The notes: a model not told the origin generated them from the letters alone. A stretch of 63,605 bases of DNA from Desulfobacterales bacterium (GCA_021737185.1 JAIPEL010000011.1:1-63605); one strand, 5' to 3'; counted from the first letter of the stretch, positions 7,420 through 16,148 are shown. A program made the numbers and translations.

Positions 7420-8349
7420 ATGAAGACGGCATTTCTTTTTCCAGGGCAGGGTTCTCAGGTCGTGGGCATGGGGCAGGACTTTCACCAGGAGTTTGATTTC
7501 GTGCGGGATGTTTTCGACATGGCCGAAGAGGTCTGCCGCCTTCCCCTTACCCGACTGTGTTTCAAGGGACCTATCGAGGAATTGACGCAAACCGTTCATT
7601 TGCAGCCGGCGATCACGGCGGTGAATTTATCGATCCTGGCGGCCTTGCAGCGGGAGTCATCTTCGCCGCAATTCACCGCCGGACACAGCCTGGGCGAATA
7701 CAGCGCGCTGGCCACGGCGCAGGTGGTGTCCTTTGAAGACGCCTTTCGCCTGGTCTTTCAAAGAGGGGCGTTGATGCACAGAGAATCGTTGAAACACCGG
7801 GGGGCCATGTCCGCTGTGGTCGGCCTTTCCATGGAGGCCGTGGAGGACATTGTCTCCGAGGTGGGTACCGGAGTGTCGGTGGCCAATCACAATGCGGCAG
7901 AACAGATCGTCATCACCGGCGTCCCGACAGCGGTAGAAAAGGCTTCGAACCTGGCCGTGGAAAAGGGGGGGCGGGCCATTTCACTCAAGGTCAGCGGCGC
8001 CTGGCACAGCGAGCTGATCCGCGGCGCTGAAGAAGAATTCCAGGCGTTTGTGGAAACGATCCCGTTTTCGCCGCCGCAGCTGCCCGTCATTCACAACGTC
8101 TCGGCCTCCGAATGCGAACGGCCCGAGGAGATCAAATCGCTGATGGTTAGACAGCTTTGCAGTCCGGTGAGATGGTACGATTCGATCGTGAAGATGATCG
8201 ATGAGGGGGTCGGCAGCTTCGTGGAGGTCGGACCCGGCCGAGTATTGAGCGGGCTCGTGAAAAAGATTTTACCCTCGGGCACCGAGGCGCGGTTTGTCTC
8301 TATTAATAGCTTGAAAACATTTGAAAAATATGTTCAACAGCCGGGGTGA
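7420..8349 (+). CDS. fabD: Malonyl-CoA:ACP transacylase
   Basis: 309 residues. Transfers malonyl from CoA to acyl carrier protein for fatty acid synthesis. FPGQGSQ at 7-13, nucleophile S90 in GHSLGEYSA, catalytic H196 in WHSELI. Strong ribosome binding site GGAGGG before the ATG. The usual neighbours fabH, fabG, acpP and fabF are absent, so fabD stands alone here between hemA and dksA with its own leader. Length and motifs are typical; a specialised polyketide acyltransferase is less likely because the flanking genes are housekeeping. Confidence 0.93.
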   Translation: MKTAFLFPGQGSQVVGMGQDFHQEFDFVRDVFDMAEEVCRLPLTRLCFKGPIEELTQTVHLQPAITAVNLSILAALQRESSSPQFTAGHSLGEYSALATAQVVSFEDAFRLVFQRGALMHRESLKHRGAMSAVVGLSMEAVEDIVSEVGTGVSVANHNAAEQIVITGVPTAVEKASNLAVEKGGRAISLKVSGAWHSELIRGAEEEFQAFVETIPFSPPQLPVIHNVSASECERPEEIKSLMVRQLCSPVRWYDSIVKMIDEGVGSFVEVGPGRVLSGLVKKILPSGTEARFVSINSLKTFEKYVQQPG

Positions 8350-8357
8350 ACCCGGCT
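8339..8357 (+). terminator. Hairpin over the fabD stop codon
   Basis: AGCCGGG (8339-8345) pairs with CCCGGCT (8351-8357); the fabD stop codon lies mostly in the loop. There is no T-run directly after it, so termination is not certain. Confidence 0.35.
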
Positions 8358-8378
8358 TCCGGCGATTGGACTTAGATC

Positions 8379-8406
8379 TTTACATCATTTTTTGTTTGTA
8401 TTATAC
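8379..8406 (+). promoter_or_regulatory. Putative sigma-70 promoter of dksA
   Basis: TTTACA (8379-8384) and TTATAC (8401-8406) with a 16-nt spacer, in an AT-rich stretch 50-80 bp before the dksA start. Assigned by eye. Confidence 0.45.
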
Positions 8407-8456
8407 GGAGGATTTTATAAGTTAGGAGCAACATCGACCCTCTGATAGGATCCGAC

Positions 8457-8819
8457 ATGAAACAGAAAGATATCGATTACTTCAGAGATCTGCTGAACCA
8501 GCGCCTAAAAGACCTGCTGAACCAGGCCGATGATACGGTGTCGGGAATGACGGACCAGCGTGAGAATTTTCCGGACCCGACCGACCGGGCCTCCCTGGAA
8601 GCGGATCGCAACTTCATGCTCCGCATCCGGGACCGGGAGAACAAACTGATCAAAAAGATCAAAAAAGCGCTGGACCGGATCGAAAACGGAACCTTCGGCA
8701 TCTGCGAAATCTGCGGAGAAGAGATCTCCAACGAACGCCTCAAGGCCCGGCCGGTGACCACTCAGTGCATCGACTGCAAAACCAAAGAGGAGGCAAAAGA
8801 AAAGGCCCTTGGACTCTGA
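8457..8819 (+). CDS. dksA: DksA/TraR-family transcription factor
   Basis: 120 residues. Binds in the secondary channel of RNA polymerase and helps ppGpp control rRNA and amino acid promoters. The coiled-coil tip has the DxxDxA motif (D40, D43, A45), which marks functional DksA proteins, and the C4 zinc finger is complete (C83, C86, C104, C107). Shorter than E. coli DksA (151), mainly by lacking the N-terminal extension. Its last codons overlap the start of the PHP-RNase III gene by 11 bp, linking a stringent-response factor to an RNA-processing enzyme. Confidence 0.9.
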   Translation: MKQKDIDYFRDLLNQRLKDLLNQADDTVSGMTDQRENFPDPTDRASLEADRNFMLRIRDRENKLIKKIKKALDRIENGTFGICEICGEEISNERLKARPVTTQCIDCKTKEEAKEKALGL

Positions 8820-10413
8820 CCGCCCTTCGGGTGGCGTCGACCTTCACGTTCACTCGACCGCTTCAGACGGAACCTTTTCCCCTCCAGAAATTCTTCGGAT
8901 GGCCCAAGAGGCGGGCCTGGCTGCCCTCGCCATCACCGACCACGACACACTGGACGGCGCCAAGCAGGCCCTGATCGAAGGAATCCCCCCGGAGCTTTCC
9001 TTTCTGACCGGGGTGGAGGTCAGCGCCGCGCCCCCCGCGGGGTTTTCGATCACCGGCAGCCTTCACATCCTCGGCTACGGGATCGACCTGGAAGATCCCG
9101 AACTGAATCTTGCCCTGAAGACTCTGCAGGACGCCCGGCGCCGCCGGAACCCGCAAATCCTCGAACGGCTCCGATCCCTGGGAATGACGATCAAAGATGA
9201 AGACCTCGTCCGCACATCCGGCAACGGCCAGGTCGGAAGACCCCACATCGCCCGGGAAATGGTCCGCAGCGGATATGCCGCCTCCATCGACGACGCCTTC
9301 GACCGTTTTCTTGATTTCGGCAAGCCGGCCTACGTCGATAAATACCGGATTCCCTTTCAGGAAGCCATCGAAAGGATTCTGGCTGCGGGAGGGGTCCCGG
9401 TGCTGGCCCATCCGTTTCTCAGCCGGTCTCTCGACCAAGAGGGGCTCAGGCGCCTGGTTGCCCATTTGGTGGGAGCTGGGCTTGGCGGAATTGAAGTCTA
9501 CTATCCCGGTCACAGTCCGGTCCAAGTCGAGCAGGCGCTTTTGCTGGCCGAGGAAAACCGCCTGCTGATCACCGGAGGCACCGATTTTCACGGCGATATC
9601 ACCCCTGAAATCAAAATCGGCGTGGGTCGGGGTCAGATGTTCGTTCCTTTTTCCGTCTACGAGTCGCTGGTGGCGGCCCTTTTTCGTCACCGGACGTCCT
9701 CTTTTGGCGGCCCGGCCCCGGAGGATCTGGAATCTCGCCTCGGCTATCGCTTTGCCGATCGCCGCCTTCTTGACGAATCGCTCAACCACAGCTCTTACAT
9801 CCACGAGCACGCCGAGCTGAAGATGAACAACAACGAGCGCCTCGAATTTCTCGGCGACGCCGTGCTGAATCTGGTGGCGGGCCATCTGCTCATGACCCGG
9901 TTTTCCGACGTTCCTGAAGGAGACCTCTCACGGATGCGGGCAACCCTTGTCAACGAGTCCCAGGTTGCCCGGCTGGCCCGGCGTTTTGACCTTGGAAAGT
10001 TCATCCGTCTTGGAAGGGGAGAGGCGCTTTCCGGCGGAGAGCAAAAACGGTCGATTTTGGCTGATGCCTATGAGGCTCTCATCGCCGCCGTTTACCTCGA
10101 CGGAGGATACAGCGAAGCGTTTCGAATTCTAAAAGCCCACCTGGACCCGATTCTGGAGGACATGGCCGCGCCGGCGTCCGACTTCGACTACAAAAGCCGG
10201 CTTCAGGAAGCCGTGCAGGGAACCTATGGCGAAGTCCCGGCGTACCGTTTGGTTGCCGAAAATGGGCCCGACCACGACAAGGTCTTTACTGTAGAAGTCT
10301 GCGTCGCCGAACGCTGTGAACAAGGAACTGGAAAGAGCAAAAAAATGGCCGAACAGGATGCCGCTCGAAAGGCGTTGAAGAGTATCGTTCCCCGCCGGGA
10401 GCCGGAGGGATGA
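8809..10413 (+). CDS. rnc: PHP phosphoesterase-RNase III fusion
   Basis: 534 residues in one uninterrupted frame. Residues 9-292 form a PHP domain of the TrpH/YciV (RNase AM) type: DLHVH (11-15), TDHD (43-46), HP (201-202), TDFHG (258-262). Residues 305-445 form an RNase III catalytic domain: signature NNERLEFLGD (341-350) with D350, then D419 and E422 in ADAYEAL. A double-stranded RNA binding domain follows (about 456-527). RNase III cuts double-stranded precursors of rRNA and mRNA; RNase AM-type PHP proteins are 5'-3' exoribonucleases that trim rRNA 5' ends. The junction (about 293-304) has hardly any linker. The start is TTG at 8809 inside the dksA stop; AGGAGG lies 15 nt upstream. Both active sites look complete. 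Confidence 0.9.
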   Translation: MDSDRPSGGVDLHVHSTASDGTFSPPEILRMAQEAGLAALAITDHDTLDGAKQALIEGIPPELSFLTGVEVSAAPPAGFSITGSLHILGYGIDLEDPELNLALKTLQDARRRRNPQILERLRSLGMTIKDEDLVRTSGNGQVGRPHIAREMVRSGYAASIDDAFDRFLDFGKPAYVDKYRIPFQEAIERILAAGGVPVLAHPFLSRSLDQEGLRRLVAHLVGAGLGGIEVYYPGHSPVQVEQALLLAEENRLLITGGTDFHGDITPEIKIGVGRGQMFVPFSVYESLVAALFRHRTSSFGGPAPEDLESRLGYRFADRRLLDESLNHSSYIHEHAELKMNNNERLEFLGDAVLNLVAGHLLMTRFSDVPEGDLSRMRATLVNESQVARLARRFDLGKFIRLGRGEALSGGEQKRSILADAYEALIAAVYLDGGYSEAFRILKAHLDPILEDMAAPASDFDYKSRLQEAVQGTYGEVPAYRLVAENGPDHDKVFTVEVCVAERCEQGTGKSKKMAEQDAARKALKSIVPRREPEG

Positions 10414-11501
10414 CCGCCCGGGCTGCCGCCGGCAGGCCTTTGGTGGTGCCGGTATTTCTTCCCCATGCCGGCTGCCCCCATCGCTGCGTTTTTTGCAACC
10501 AATCGGCCATCACCGGCGCTGAATCCCTTTCGGCCCGTCCGGATCCGGACCGGATTGCCCGGCAGATCGAATCTTTTCTGGCCGCTTCCCGCCCTCGACC
10601 CCTCGTTCACATCGCCTTTTACGGCGGCAACTTTCTCGGCCAGACGCCGCAAACCGTCCAAGAATTGCTTGGGCTGGCCGGCGCGTATGTTTCAGGGGGA
10701 AAAGCCGACGGCATCCGTTTTTCCACCCGCCCCGACACCGTTGAAAAACAGAATCTGGACGCAGTGGCGCCGTTTCCAGTCGATACCGTGGAGATCGGGG
10801 CCCAGTCGCTCGATGATCGGGTCCTTATAAGATCCCGGCGGGGCCACTCGGCATCGGACACCGCTGCCGCCGTGGGCCTTCTGAAATCCCGCGGCTACCG
10901 GGTCGGGCTGCAGTTGATGATCGGACTGCCGGGCCAGAGCAAGGACTCCGCCCTGGCCAGTGCCGCCCAGGCCGCCGCCCTCGCTCCGGACTTTGTCCGC
11001 ATTTACCCGGCGCTGGTCCTTGCCGGAAGCCCCCTTGCCCGGTGGTACCGCCGGGGACGATACCGTCCCCTTCGGCTGAAGACGGCTGTGTCGCTTACCG
11101 CCCAAATGGTGGGCATTTTTTCAGAGCAGTGCATCCCGGTGGTAAGAATGGGACTTCAGGCCACCGAGGATATACGCCCTGGCAGCCAGGTCCTTGACGG
11201 ACCCTGCCACCCGGCCTTCGGGGAACTGGTCCGCTCCGCTGTTTGGCTTCAGCAGTTGCAAGACGCGCTTCTCGATACGGGAGAAAATGGCAGGCTGCGG
11301 ATCTGGGTCCACCCAAGAACCGAATCCCAGGTCCGCGGACAAAACAACCAAAATATCGCTCTCCTGAAAAAGCGCTACTCATTGCAGACGATATCGGTAA
11401 TCAAGGAAAACAGCCTCGACCCGGAAACGGTCCGGATCGAGGCCGGTGAAAAGCTTCGACGGGTCTTGCGCTGCGGCCCGGTGAAAAAACGTTCTCCCTG
11501 A
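10410..11501 (+). CDS. Elp3-like radical SAM protein
   Basis: 363 residues. Radical SAM motif C22-x3-C26-x2-C29 (CPHRCVFC), followed by GGNFLG-type SAM-binding glycines and the QLMIGLPGQ segment typical of the Elp3/HemN superfamily. It lacks the acetyltransferase domain of Elp3. Proteins of this kind commonly follow rnc in Firmicutes and deltaproteobacteria, but their substrate is not established. It overlaps the PHP-RNase III gene by 4 bp (ATGA), so the two are made together, which favours an RNA or translation-related role. Function otherwise unknown. Confidence 0.8.
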   Translation: MTARAAAGRPLVVPVFLPHAGCPHRCVFCNQSAITGAESLSARPDPDRIARQIESFLAASRPRPLVHIAFYGGNFLGQTPQTVQELLGLAGAYVSGGKADGIRFSTRPDTVEKQNLDAVAPFPVDTVEIGAQSLDDRVLIRSRRGHSASDTAAAVGLLKSRGYRVGLQLMIGLPGQSKDSALASAAQAAALAPDFVRIYPALVLAGSPLARWYRRGRYRPLRLKTAVSLTAQMVGIFSEQCIPVVRMGLQATEDIRPGSQVLDGPCHPAFGELVRSAVWLQQLQDALLDTGENGRLRIWVHPRTESQVRGQNNQNIALLKKRYSLQTISVIKENSLDPETVRIEAGEKLRRVLRCGPVKKRSP

Positions 11502-11559
11502 TCTTTGCCGGTGAATTTTTAGGCGGGATCGGGTCAAGCTGCGCAATAGAGAAGCGTGC

Positions 11560-12096
11560 CTATTCGCCCCTCTCTGAGGGAAGCCGGACCACCAGCACCG
11601 GAATCCGCGAGCGGCGAACCACCCGACGGGCCGTGCTGCCGATCATGGCATCGGCCAAAGAGCCTTCCCCGTGGGTGCCCATCACGATCAGGTCGCAGCC
11701 GTTTTCCACCGACTGCTGCAGGATCTGCTCCACCGGATTTCCCCGCACGACCATGATCCCGTCGGTCCGAAAGGAGACTTGTTCCGGATTCTCGATGGCG
11801 TCCTTGGCAAACCGGTCGAGCACATCACCGATCAGCGTCCGGTGGGACACTTTTCCGATGAGTGCGGAGCGGGCTTCGTCCTCGTTGCGCTTCTTGATCT
11901 CCTCCCACTGCTCGGCCCGGACATACCCGACGATTTTTTCCTCCAGGCTCGGATGCTCATCGATCACATGGACGATGATCAGCCCGGCGTCGTAGCGGGA
12001 CGCGAGGTCGGCGGCAAAGGAAAACGCCGGCTTCGCGTTTTCCGACAGGTCCGTGGCATACAGGATCCTTCTGATTTTCACCTTTGGCAGAATCAT
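11560..12096 (-). CDS. Universal stress protein (UspA family)
   Basis: 178 residues, one Usp domain. The ATP-binding signature G-T-H-G followed by a glycine and GST nine residues later (GTHGEGSLADAMIGST) places it in the ATP-binding branch. It lies 42 bp downstream of the TRAP permease on the same strand, so it is probably the last gene of that operon. In Halomonas elongata the Usp protein TeaD, encoded with the TRAP transporter TeaABC, controls transport; a similar role here is inference. Start at 12096 (MILPKVKIRR) fits the family. Confidence 0.88.
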   Translation of the reverse strand: MILPKVKIRRILYATDLSENAKPAFSFAADLASRYDAGLIIVHVIDEHPSLEEKIVGYVRAEQWEEIKKRNEDEARSALIGKVSHRTLIGDVLDRFAKDAIENPEQVSFRTDGIMVVRGNPVEQILQQSVENGCDLIVMGTHGEGSLADAMIGSTARRVVRRSRIPVLVVRLPSERGE

Positions 12097-12138
12097 CTTT
12101 CGCCCTTCTTTCTTCCGCTCGGTTGGAGCGGATCGGCC

Positions 12139-14031
12139 TTATGCCGCCGCACGTTTGCCGAAAAGACGGCCCAGGGGCTTGATCCAGTAGCCGGACAGGA
12201 TCCATGCATAAATGAACGTTCCGATCGTGATCAGCACGAAGGCCTTGATGATGTCGGTGGCGGTTCCGTCCAGGGAGAAGCCGGGCACGTAGCCGAATAA
12301 AAACGGCCCCATATAGAGGAACTTGGCAAACTTGAACGCCGTAAAGGCGGTCCGCCACATATTCGCCTTGGCGATGGTGGCTCCGGCAAAAGCCGCGATA
12401 CAGACCGGCGGGGTGATGTTCGAGTCCTGGGACAGCCAGTAGACGATCATGTGGGCGGCAATCTCGTTGACGCCGAGATGGGTCAGCGCCGGCACGGCCA
12501 CCACGGCCGTGATCAGGTAGGCGGCGGTCACCGGCACGCCCATGCCGAGAATCAGCGAGGCAAAGGCGATGAGAAAGATCGTTGCCACCAGCCGGAAATC
12601 GAGTCCCCATAAATAGGCATCTGAGGCCAGCTCGATGATGATGTCGGCAAAGGTGAGCACCAGGCCGCTGAAGCTGAGCACGCCGATGATGATGCCGATC
12701 ACGCCCACGGTGGCGCCGATCTTCAGGCTGTTTTCGGTCCCGGCCCGGGCGGCCGTCACAAACCGCTTGAGCCCCTCCCAGGATTCTTTCCGGAACCGCC
12801 AGTAGATGAACGAAGCGATCAGGATGCCGGGGATCACCGAGTACTTGTGATGCACCTTGAACCAGTCTCCGACCATGATCGGCAGCACCAGGGCGGCCAT
12901 GGTCACGTCCATCCGGGTCTCGGGCCGCGCCCAGCTGATGATCAGGCAGGTGATGATGCCGAGGATCGCCGCGTAGGCGGGCGAATACCACAAGAGCATG
13001 AAAACGGTAATCACCACCAGGGGCAAGATATAGTACCATTCGTACCGCAGAATTTCCCAGGCGCTTTTGTGAAACTTTTCCCCCACGACATTGTGCATCT
13101 TCGCCTCGTAGTGGACCATGACAAAGACGCTGAAAAAATACATAATCGCCGGAAAGATTGCCACCAGCATGATCCGGCTGTAGGGCACGCCGGTCAGCTC
13201 GGCCATGATGAATCCGCCGGCGCCCATGATCGGCGGCATGAACATCCCGCCGATGGAGGCGGCCGGTTCGATGCCGCCGGCCACGTGGGGCCTGAACCCG
13301 GCCCTTTTCATCATGGGAATCGTAAATGTCCCGGTGGACACCGTGTTGGCGATGGCGCTGCCGGAGATCGACCCGAACAGGCCCGAAGCAATGACCGACA
13401 CCTTGGCCGGACCTCCGATTTTGTGGCCCACGGCCGCCAGGGGAAAGTCGATGAAAAACCGCTGGGCCCCGCAGGCCTCCAGGAACGCTCCGAACAGGAC
13501 AAACAGGATCACGTAGGTGGCCAGCACGTTGGCCATGATTCCGAACACGCCGTCGCTTTTATAGAAGATACTGGTGCACATCTCCGAAAACGGCGCCCCG
13601 GCATGGGAAATAAGGTCCGGCGCCTTGTAGCCATATACCCCATAGATGAGCATCACGACACCGATGACCACAAACACGCTTCCCACCACCCGGCGGGCCA
13701 GCTCGATGCCGATGAGCACGCCGATCATGGCCACCCACATGTCGAAGGGCGTTTCTGCGCCCGTGCGGTAGTTGATCACCTCGAAGTTGAGGATCCAGTA
13801 GCCGACGGTGAAAATGGAAGCGGCAATCAGAATGTAGTCGACCACCCGCATGATCGGATGCTTCGACTTGTAAACCAGGAAGATCAACACGTAGGTGATG
13901 ATGACGTAGATGCCCCGGTGGTACTGGGTCGAGGTCGGCTCGATGACCGCCGCATAGGAATAGAAGAGGACGAGAGCGACGGCCAGCACATCGAAAATGA
14001 CTTTTTCAACCTTGTGAAGTTTGTTGTACAC
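12139..14031 (-). CDS. TRAP transporter fused DctQM permease, TAXI type
   Basis: 630 residues, about 16-18 membrane helices. Fusion of the small (DctQ) and large (DctM) permease subunits in one chain, the standard form for TAXI-family TRAP transporters. The DctM part shows the SGSAIAN and GAGGFIMAE-type glycine-rich motifs of the transport domain. Uses the Na+ or H+ gradient to take up organic acids or amino acids delivered by the binding protein encoded just upstream. An intercistronic hairpin separates the two genes. Substrate not predictable from sequence. Confidence 0.92.
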   Translation of the reverse strand: MYNKLHKVEKVIFDVLAVALVLFYSYAAVIEPTSTQYHRGIYVIITYVLIFLVYKSKHPIMRVVDYILIAASIFTVGYWILNFEVINYRTGAETPFDMWVAMIGVLIGIELARRVVGSVFVVIGVVMLIYGVYGYKAPDLISHAGAPFSEMCTSIFYKSDGVFGIMANVLATYVILFVLFGAFLEACGAQRFFIDFPLAAVGHKIGGPAKVSVIASGLFGSISGSAIANTVSTGTFTIPMMKRAGFRPHVAGGIEPAASIGGMFMPPIMGAGGFIMAELTGVPYSRIMLVAIFPAIMYFFSVFVMVHYEAKMHNVVGEKFHKSAWEILRYEWYYILPLVVITVFMLLWYSPAYAAILGIITCLIISWARPETRMDVTMAALVLPIMVGDWFKVHHKYSVIPGILIASFIYWRFRKESWEGLKRFVTAARAGTENSLKIGATVGVIGIIIGVLSFSGLVLTFADIIIELASDAYLWGLDFRLVATIFLIAFASLILGMGVPVTAAYLITAVVAVPALTHLGVNEIAAHMIVYWLSQDSNITPPVCIAAFAGATIAKANMWRTAFTAFKFAKFLYMGPFLFGYVPGFSLDGTATDIIKAFVLITIGTFIYAWILSGYWIKPLGRLFGKRAAA

Positions 14032-14107
14032 GGCGGACCTGCCTGGGTTCTGCCGCGCCGGACCGCTTGTGCTCGCCGGTCCTGCAGCGACCGTTGAAAG
14101 GGAAGAC

Positions 14108-14134
14108 AGGGGCCGAGTTGGCTTCTCGGCCCCT
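14108..14134 (-). terminator. Intercistronic hairpin between TAXI binding protein and permease
   Basis: A perfect 10-bp GC-rich stem (AGGGGCCGAG / CTCGGCCCCT) with a 7-nt loop in the 217-bp gap. No T-tract follows, so it more likely stabilises the upstream mRNA or partly attenuates transcription. That would yield more binding protein than permease. Confidence 0.55.
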
Positions 14135-14248
14135 GCCCGACATGGCTGGCAAAAGGATGACCCTTTCGGCCCCCTGCCGGCGGCATTGTCCCGCAGACGG
14201 AACCCGCCGCAATAAGATATGGAAATCCACCGTCAGGCGACGGCTGAA

Positions 14249-15223
14249 TTAGAGCTGGCCCTTTTCCTTCCAGAACTTTTCGGCACCCGGATGAAACGGG
14301 GTCACGACGCCGTTGGTGCCGGTCTCGATGGCCATCTCCTTGAAGGTTTTTTTCTGTCCCACCATGTGCTTCAAACCTTCGGGGGTATAGATGGTCGACA
14401 GCATGTCATAGACCAGCTCAGCCGGGGTTTCCCCGGACGCCACCCACAGGGCCGAATCCTGGAAAGACGGAGTTCTCGTATCGACGCCGCGGTATGTACC
14501 GGCGGGGATGGCCAGCTTGGAAAAATACGGATACTTTTTATAAAAGCCGCTCTCTTCGGCATCTTGACCCAGATTGACCAGCGCGATGTCGTTGGTCTGG
14601 GCCGCCATGATCACCGCGCCGCTGGGAAAGGCGGTAAACAGCCAGAAGGCGTCGAGCTGGTTGTTGCCGAAGGCCTGGGCCGCATCGTTGTAGCCCATGG
14701 CGTTTCGCTCGATCTTGTCCCAGACGCCCATATGGGTGAAGAACAGTTCACAGTTGGCAAACGCCCCGGAGCCGGCGTTGCCGACGCCGACTTTCTTGCC
14801 CACCAGATCTTTGGTGCTTTTGATCCCGCTGTTTGCCGGTACCACGAGCTGTGCCGGCGCCCCGTATAGGTAGGAGACTGCATACACGTTCTCATACTTG
14901 TTGGGGTCGTTTTTCATCTTGCCGTTTCTGCCCAGCCAGACGTGGCCGGAATAGACGACGCCGAACTGCTGCCGGTTGGCATTGACCTTCCGCAGGTTTT
15001 CCACCGAGCCCGCCGAGGCCTGGGCCTGGACGTTGTAGTCGCTCAGGGCCTTGACCGGCTTATAGACCTGTACAGCGTTGGCCACCACCTGGAAGGTGCC
15101 GCCGGCCGGACCACCGCCGAAGACGATCCGCTGTTTGGCGTACGATTCAACCGAAAACACCAGGGTCAGGGAAACCGCCAGACAGACGGCGATCAAAACG
15201 GGAAAGAGCTTCATTCTCCTCAT
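14249..15223 (-). CDS. TAXI-family TRAP solute-binding protein
   Basis: 324 residues. N-terminal signal peptide (about 1-29: MRRMKLFPVL then a hydrophobic core ending near SYAKQ) sends it to the periplasm. The mature start RIVFGGGPAGGTF is the hallmark of TAXI binding proteins. The start at 15223 has AAAGGAGAGG ahead of it; the longer open frame to 15322 adds a charged, unlikely N-terminus. First gene of an operon with the fused permease and a Usp protein. Likely ligand class (glutamate, glutamine or dicarboxylates) is inferred only from family and from the DctB-like sensor next door. Confidence 0.92.
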   Translation of the reverse strand: MRRMKLFPVLIAVCLAVSLTLVFSVESYAKQRIVFGGGPAGGTFQVVANAVQVYKPVKALSDYNVQAQASAGSVENLRKVNANRQQFGVVYSGHVWLGRNGKMKNDPNKYENVYAVSYLYGAPAQLVVPANSGIKSTKDLVGKKVGVGNAGSGAFANCELFFTHMGVWDKIERNAMGYNDAAQAFGNNQLDAFWLFTAFPSGAVIMAAQTNDIALVNLGQDAEESGFYKKYPYFSKLAIPAGTYRGVDTRTPSFQDSALWVASGETPAELVYDMLSTIYTPEGLKHMVGQKKTFKEMAIETGTNGVVTPFHPGAEKFWKEKGQL

Positions 15224-15334
15224 GGACCTCTCCTTTGTTGAACGTTTCCGTGGTTTGTGGCCGCCAGCGTCAACATGGCGCCGTCGGCCGTCTCCATCCG
15301 GCTTGGGCGCAGACAGAGCCAATGCATTGGATAA

Positions 15335-15363
15335 TGGATACCCATAACGCGGCTTCCGGTCAA
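15335..15363 (-). promoter_or_regulatory. Putative promoter of the TRAP-TAXI operon
   Basis: On the minus strand TTGACC (15363-15358) and TATCCA (15340-15335) are separated by 17 nt, about 115 bp before the binding protein start. The -10 element is weak, consistent with an activated promoter. Assigned by eye. Confidence 0.35.
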
Positions 15364-15390
15364 TTCGACGATTTCTGATTTTGCTGTCAG

Positions 15391-15438
15391 AAAAATTCTT
15401 ACAGGCCGACGGAAAACTGTCGGCCTGTAAGAATTTTT
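15391..15438 (-). terminator. Strong terminator after the response regulator gene
   Basis: A perfect 20-bp stem (15391-15410 with 15419-15438) and an 8-nt loop. The stem has A5 at one foot and T5 at the other, so it can terminate in both directions. It ends the kinase-regulator operon and insulates the TRAP operon promoter. Confidence 0.85.
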
Positions 15439-15509
15439 AGTTGAATAACCAAGAAAAATGTGTCGTCAGGGCCGCCGGAGATTTCACTTGCAGGATATAA
15501 ATAGAGACC

Positions 15510-16148
15510 TCAGGGCTCGATCAAGCGGTTTTGCATGGCAAAGCGGGAAAGCTCGGCGTTGTTTCTGAGGTTGAGCTTTTTCAGGATTCGAAAACGGTAG
15601 GTGTCGACGGTTTTGATGCTGATGCCGTAAGCGTCTGCAATCTCCCGGTTCGTATCTCCGTGTGCCAGACGACGGAGCACCTGCAGCTCCCGGGTGGAGA
15701 GCATGTCCAGGGGGGAGCCGCCCTTGCTTCCCCGGGCCAGGCGCAGGGCCAGGACTTCGGCCGCCGCTGCGGTCAGGTAGCGGGAGCCTGCATGCACCTT
15801 TCGAATGGCGATCACCAGCTGCTCCGGCGCCGATCGCTTGGTCAGATACCCCATGGCCCCGGCTTCAAAAGCCCGAACGAGATATTGCTCCTCCTCGTGC
15901 ATGGTCAGCACCAAAATCGGCAGGTCCTCGTAAAGGGAAAGCAGGTGGCTGATCACCTCCAGGCCGTCCAGGCCGGGCATGGATATGTCGATCACCGCGA
16001 CATCGGGCCGGTGGGTCCGCGCTTTGGCAATGGCTTCTCTACCGTCGGCCGCCTCGGCCACCACGGTCATGTCCTCGCTTTCTTCCACGATGCGGCGAAG
16101 GCCGTCCCGGACGATGCTGTGATCGTCGGCCAGAAGCACGCGGATCAT
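15510..16148 (-). CDS. NarL/FixJ-family response regulator
   Basis: 212 residues. Receiver domain (1-120) with acidic pair D8/D9, phosphorylation site D54 in AVIDISMPG, conserved T and K (LTM, 81-83; K104). C-terminal LuxR-type helix-turn-helix (about 145-205) with LSTRELQVL and the recognition segment NREIADAYGISIKTVDTY. It overlaps the kinase gene by 4 bp and is its cognate partner. The neighbouring TRAP-TAXI operon, transcribed in the same direction beyond a strong terminator, is the obvious candidate target. Confidence 0.93.
   Translation of the reverse strand: MIRVLLADDHSIVRDGLRRIVEESEDMTVVAEAADGREAIAKARTHRPDVAVIDISMPGLDGLEVISHLLSLYEDLPILVLTMHEEEQYLVRAFEAGAMGYLTKRSAPEQLVIAIRKVHAGSRYLTAAAAEVLALRLARGSKGGSPLDMLSTRELQVLRRLAHGDTNREIADAYGISIKTVDTYRFRILKKLNLRNNAELSRFAMQNRLIEP

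Noticed and set aside
9670..9730. Possible frameshift or lost stop separating PHP and RNase III
   Set aside because: The frame is continuous and codon use is uniform across the junction; I could see no homopolymer or repeat that would explain an error, so the fusion is reported as real, subject to resequencing.
12847..14097. 416-codon plus-strand frame opposite the TRAP permease
   Set aside because: His/Asp/Gly-rich antisense composition of a membrane protein gene.
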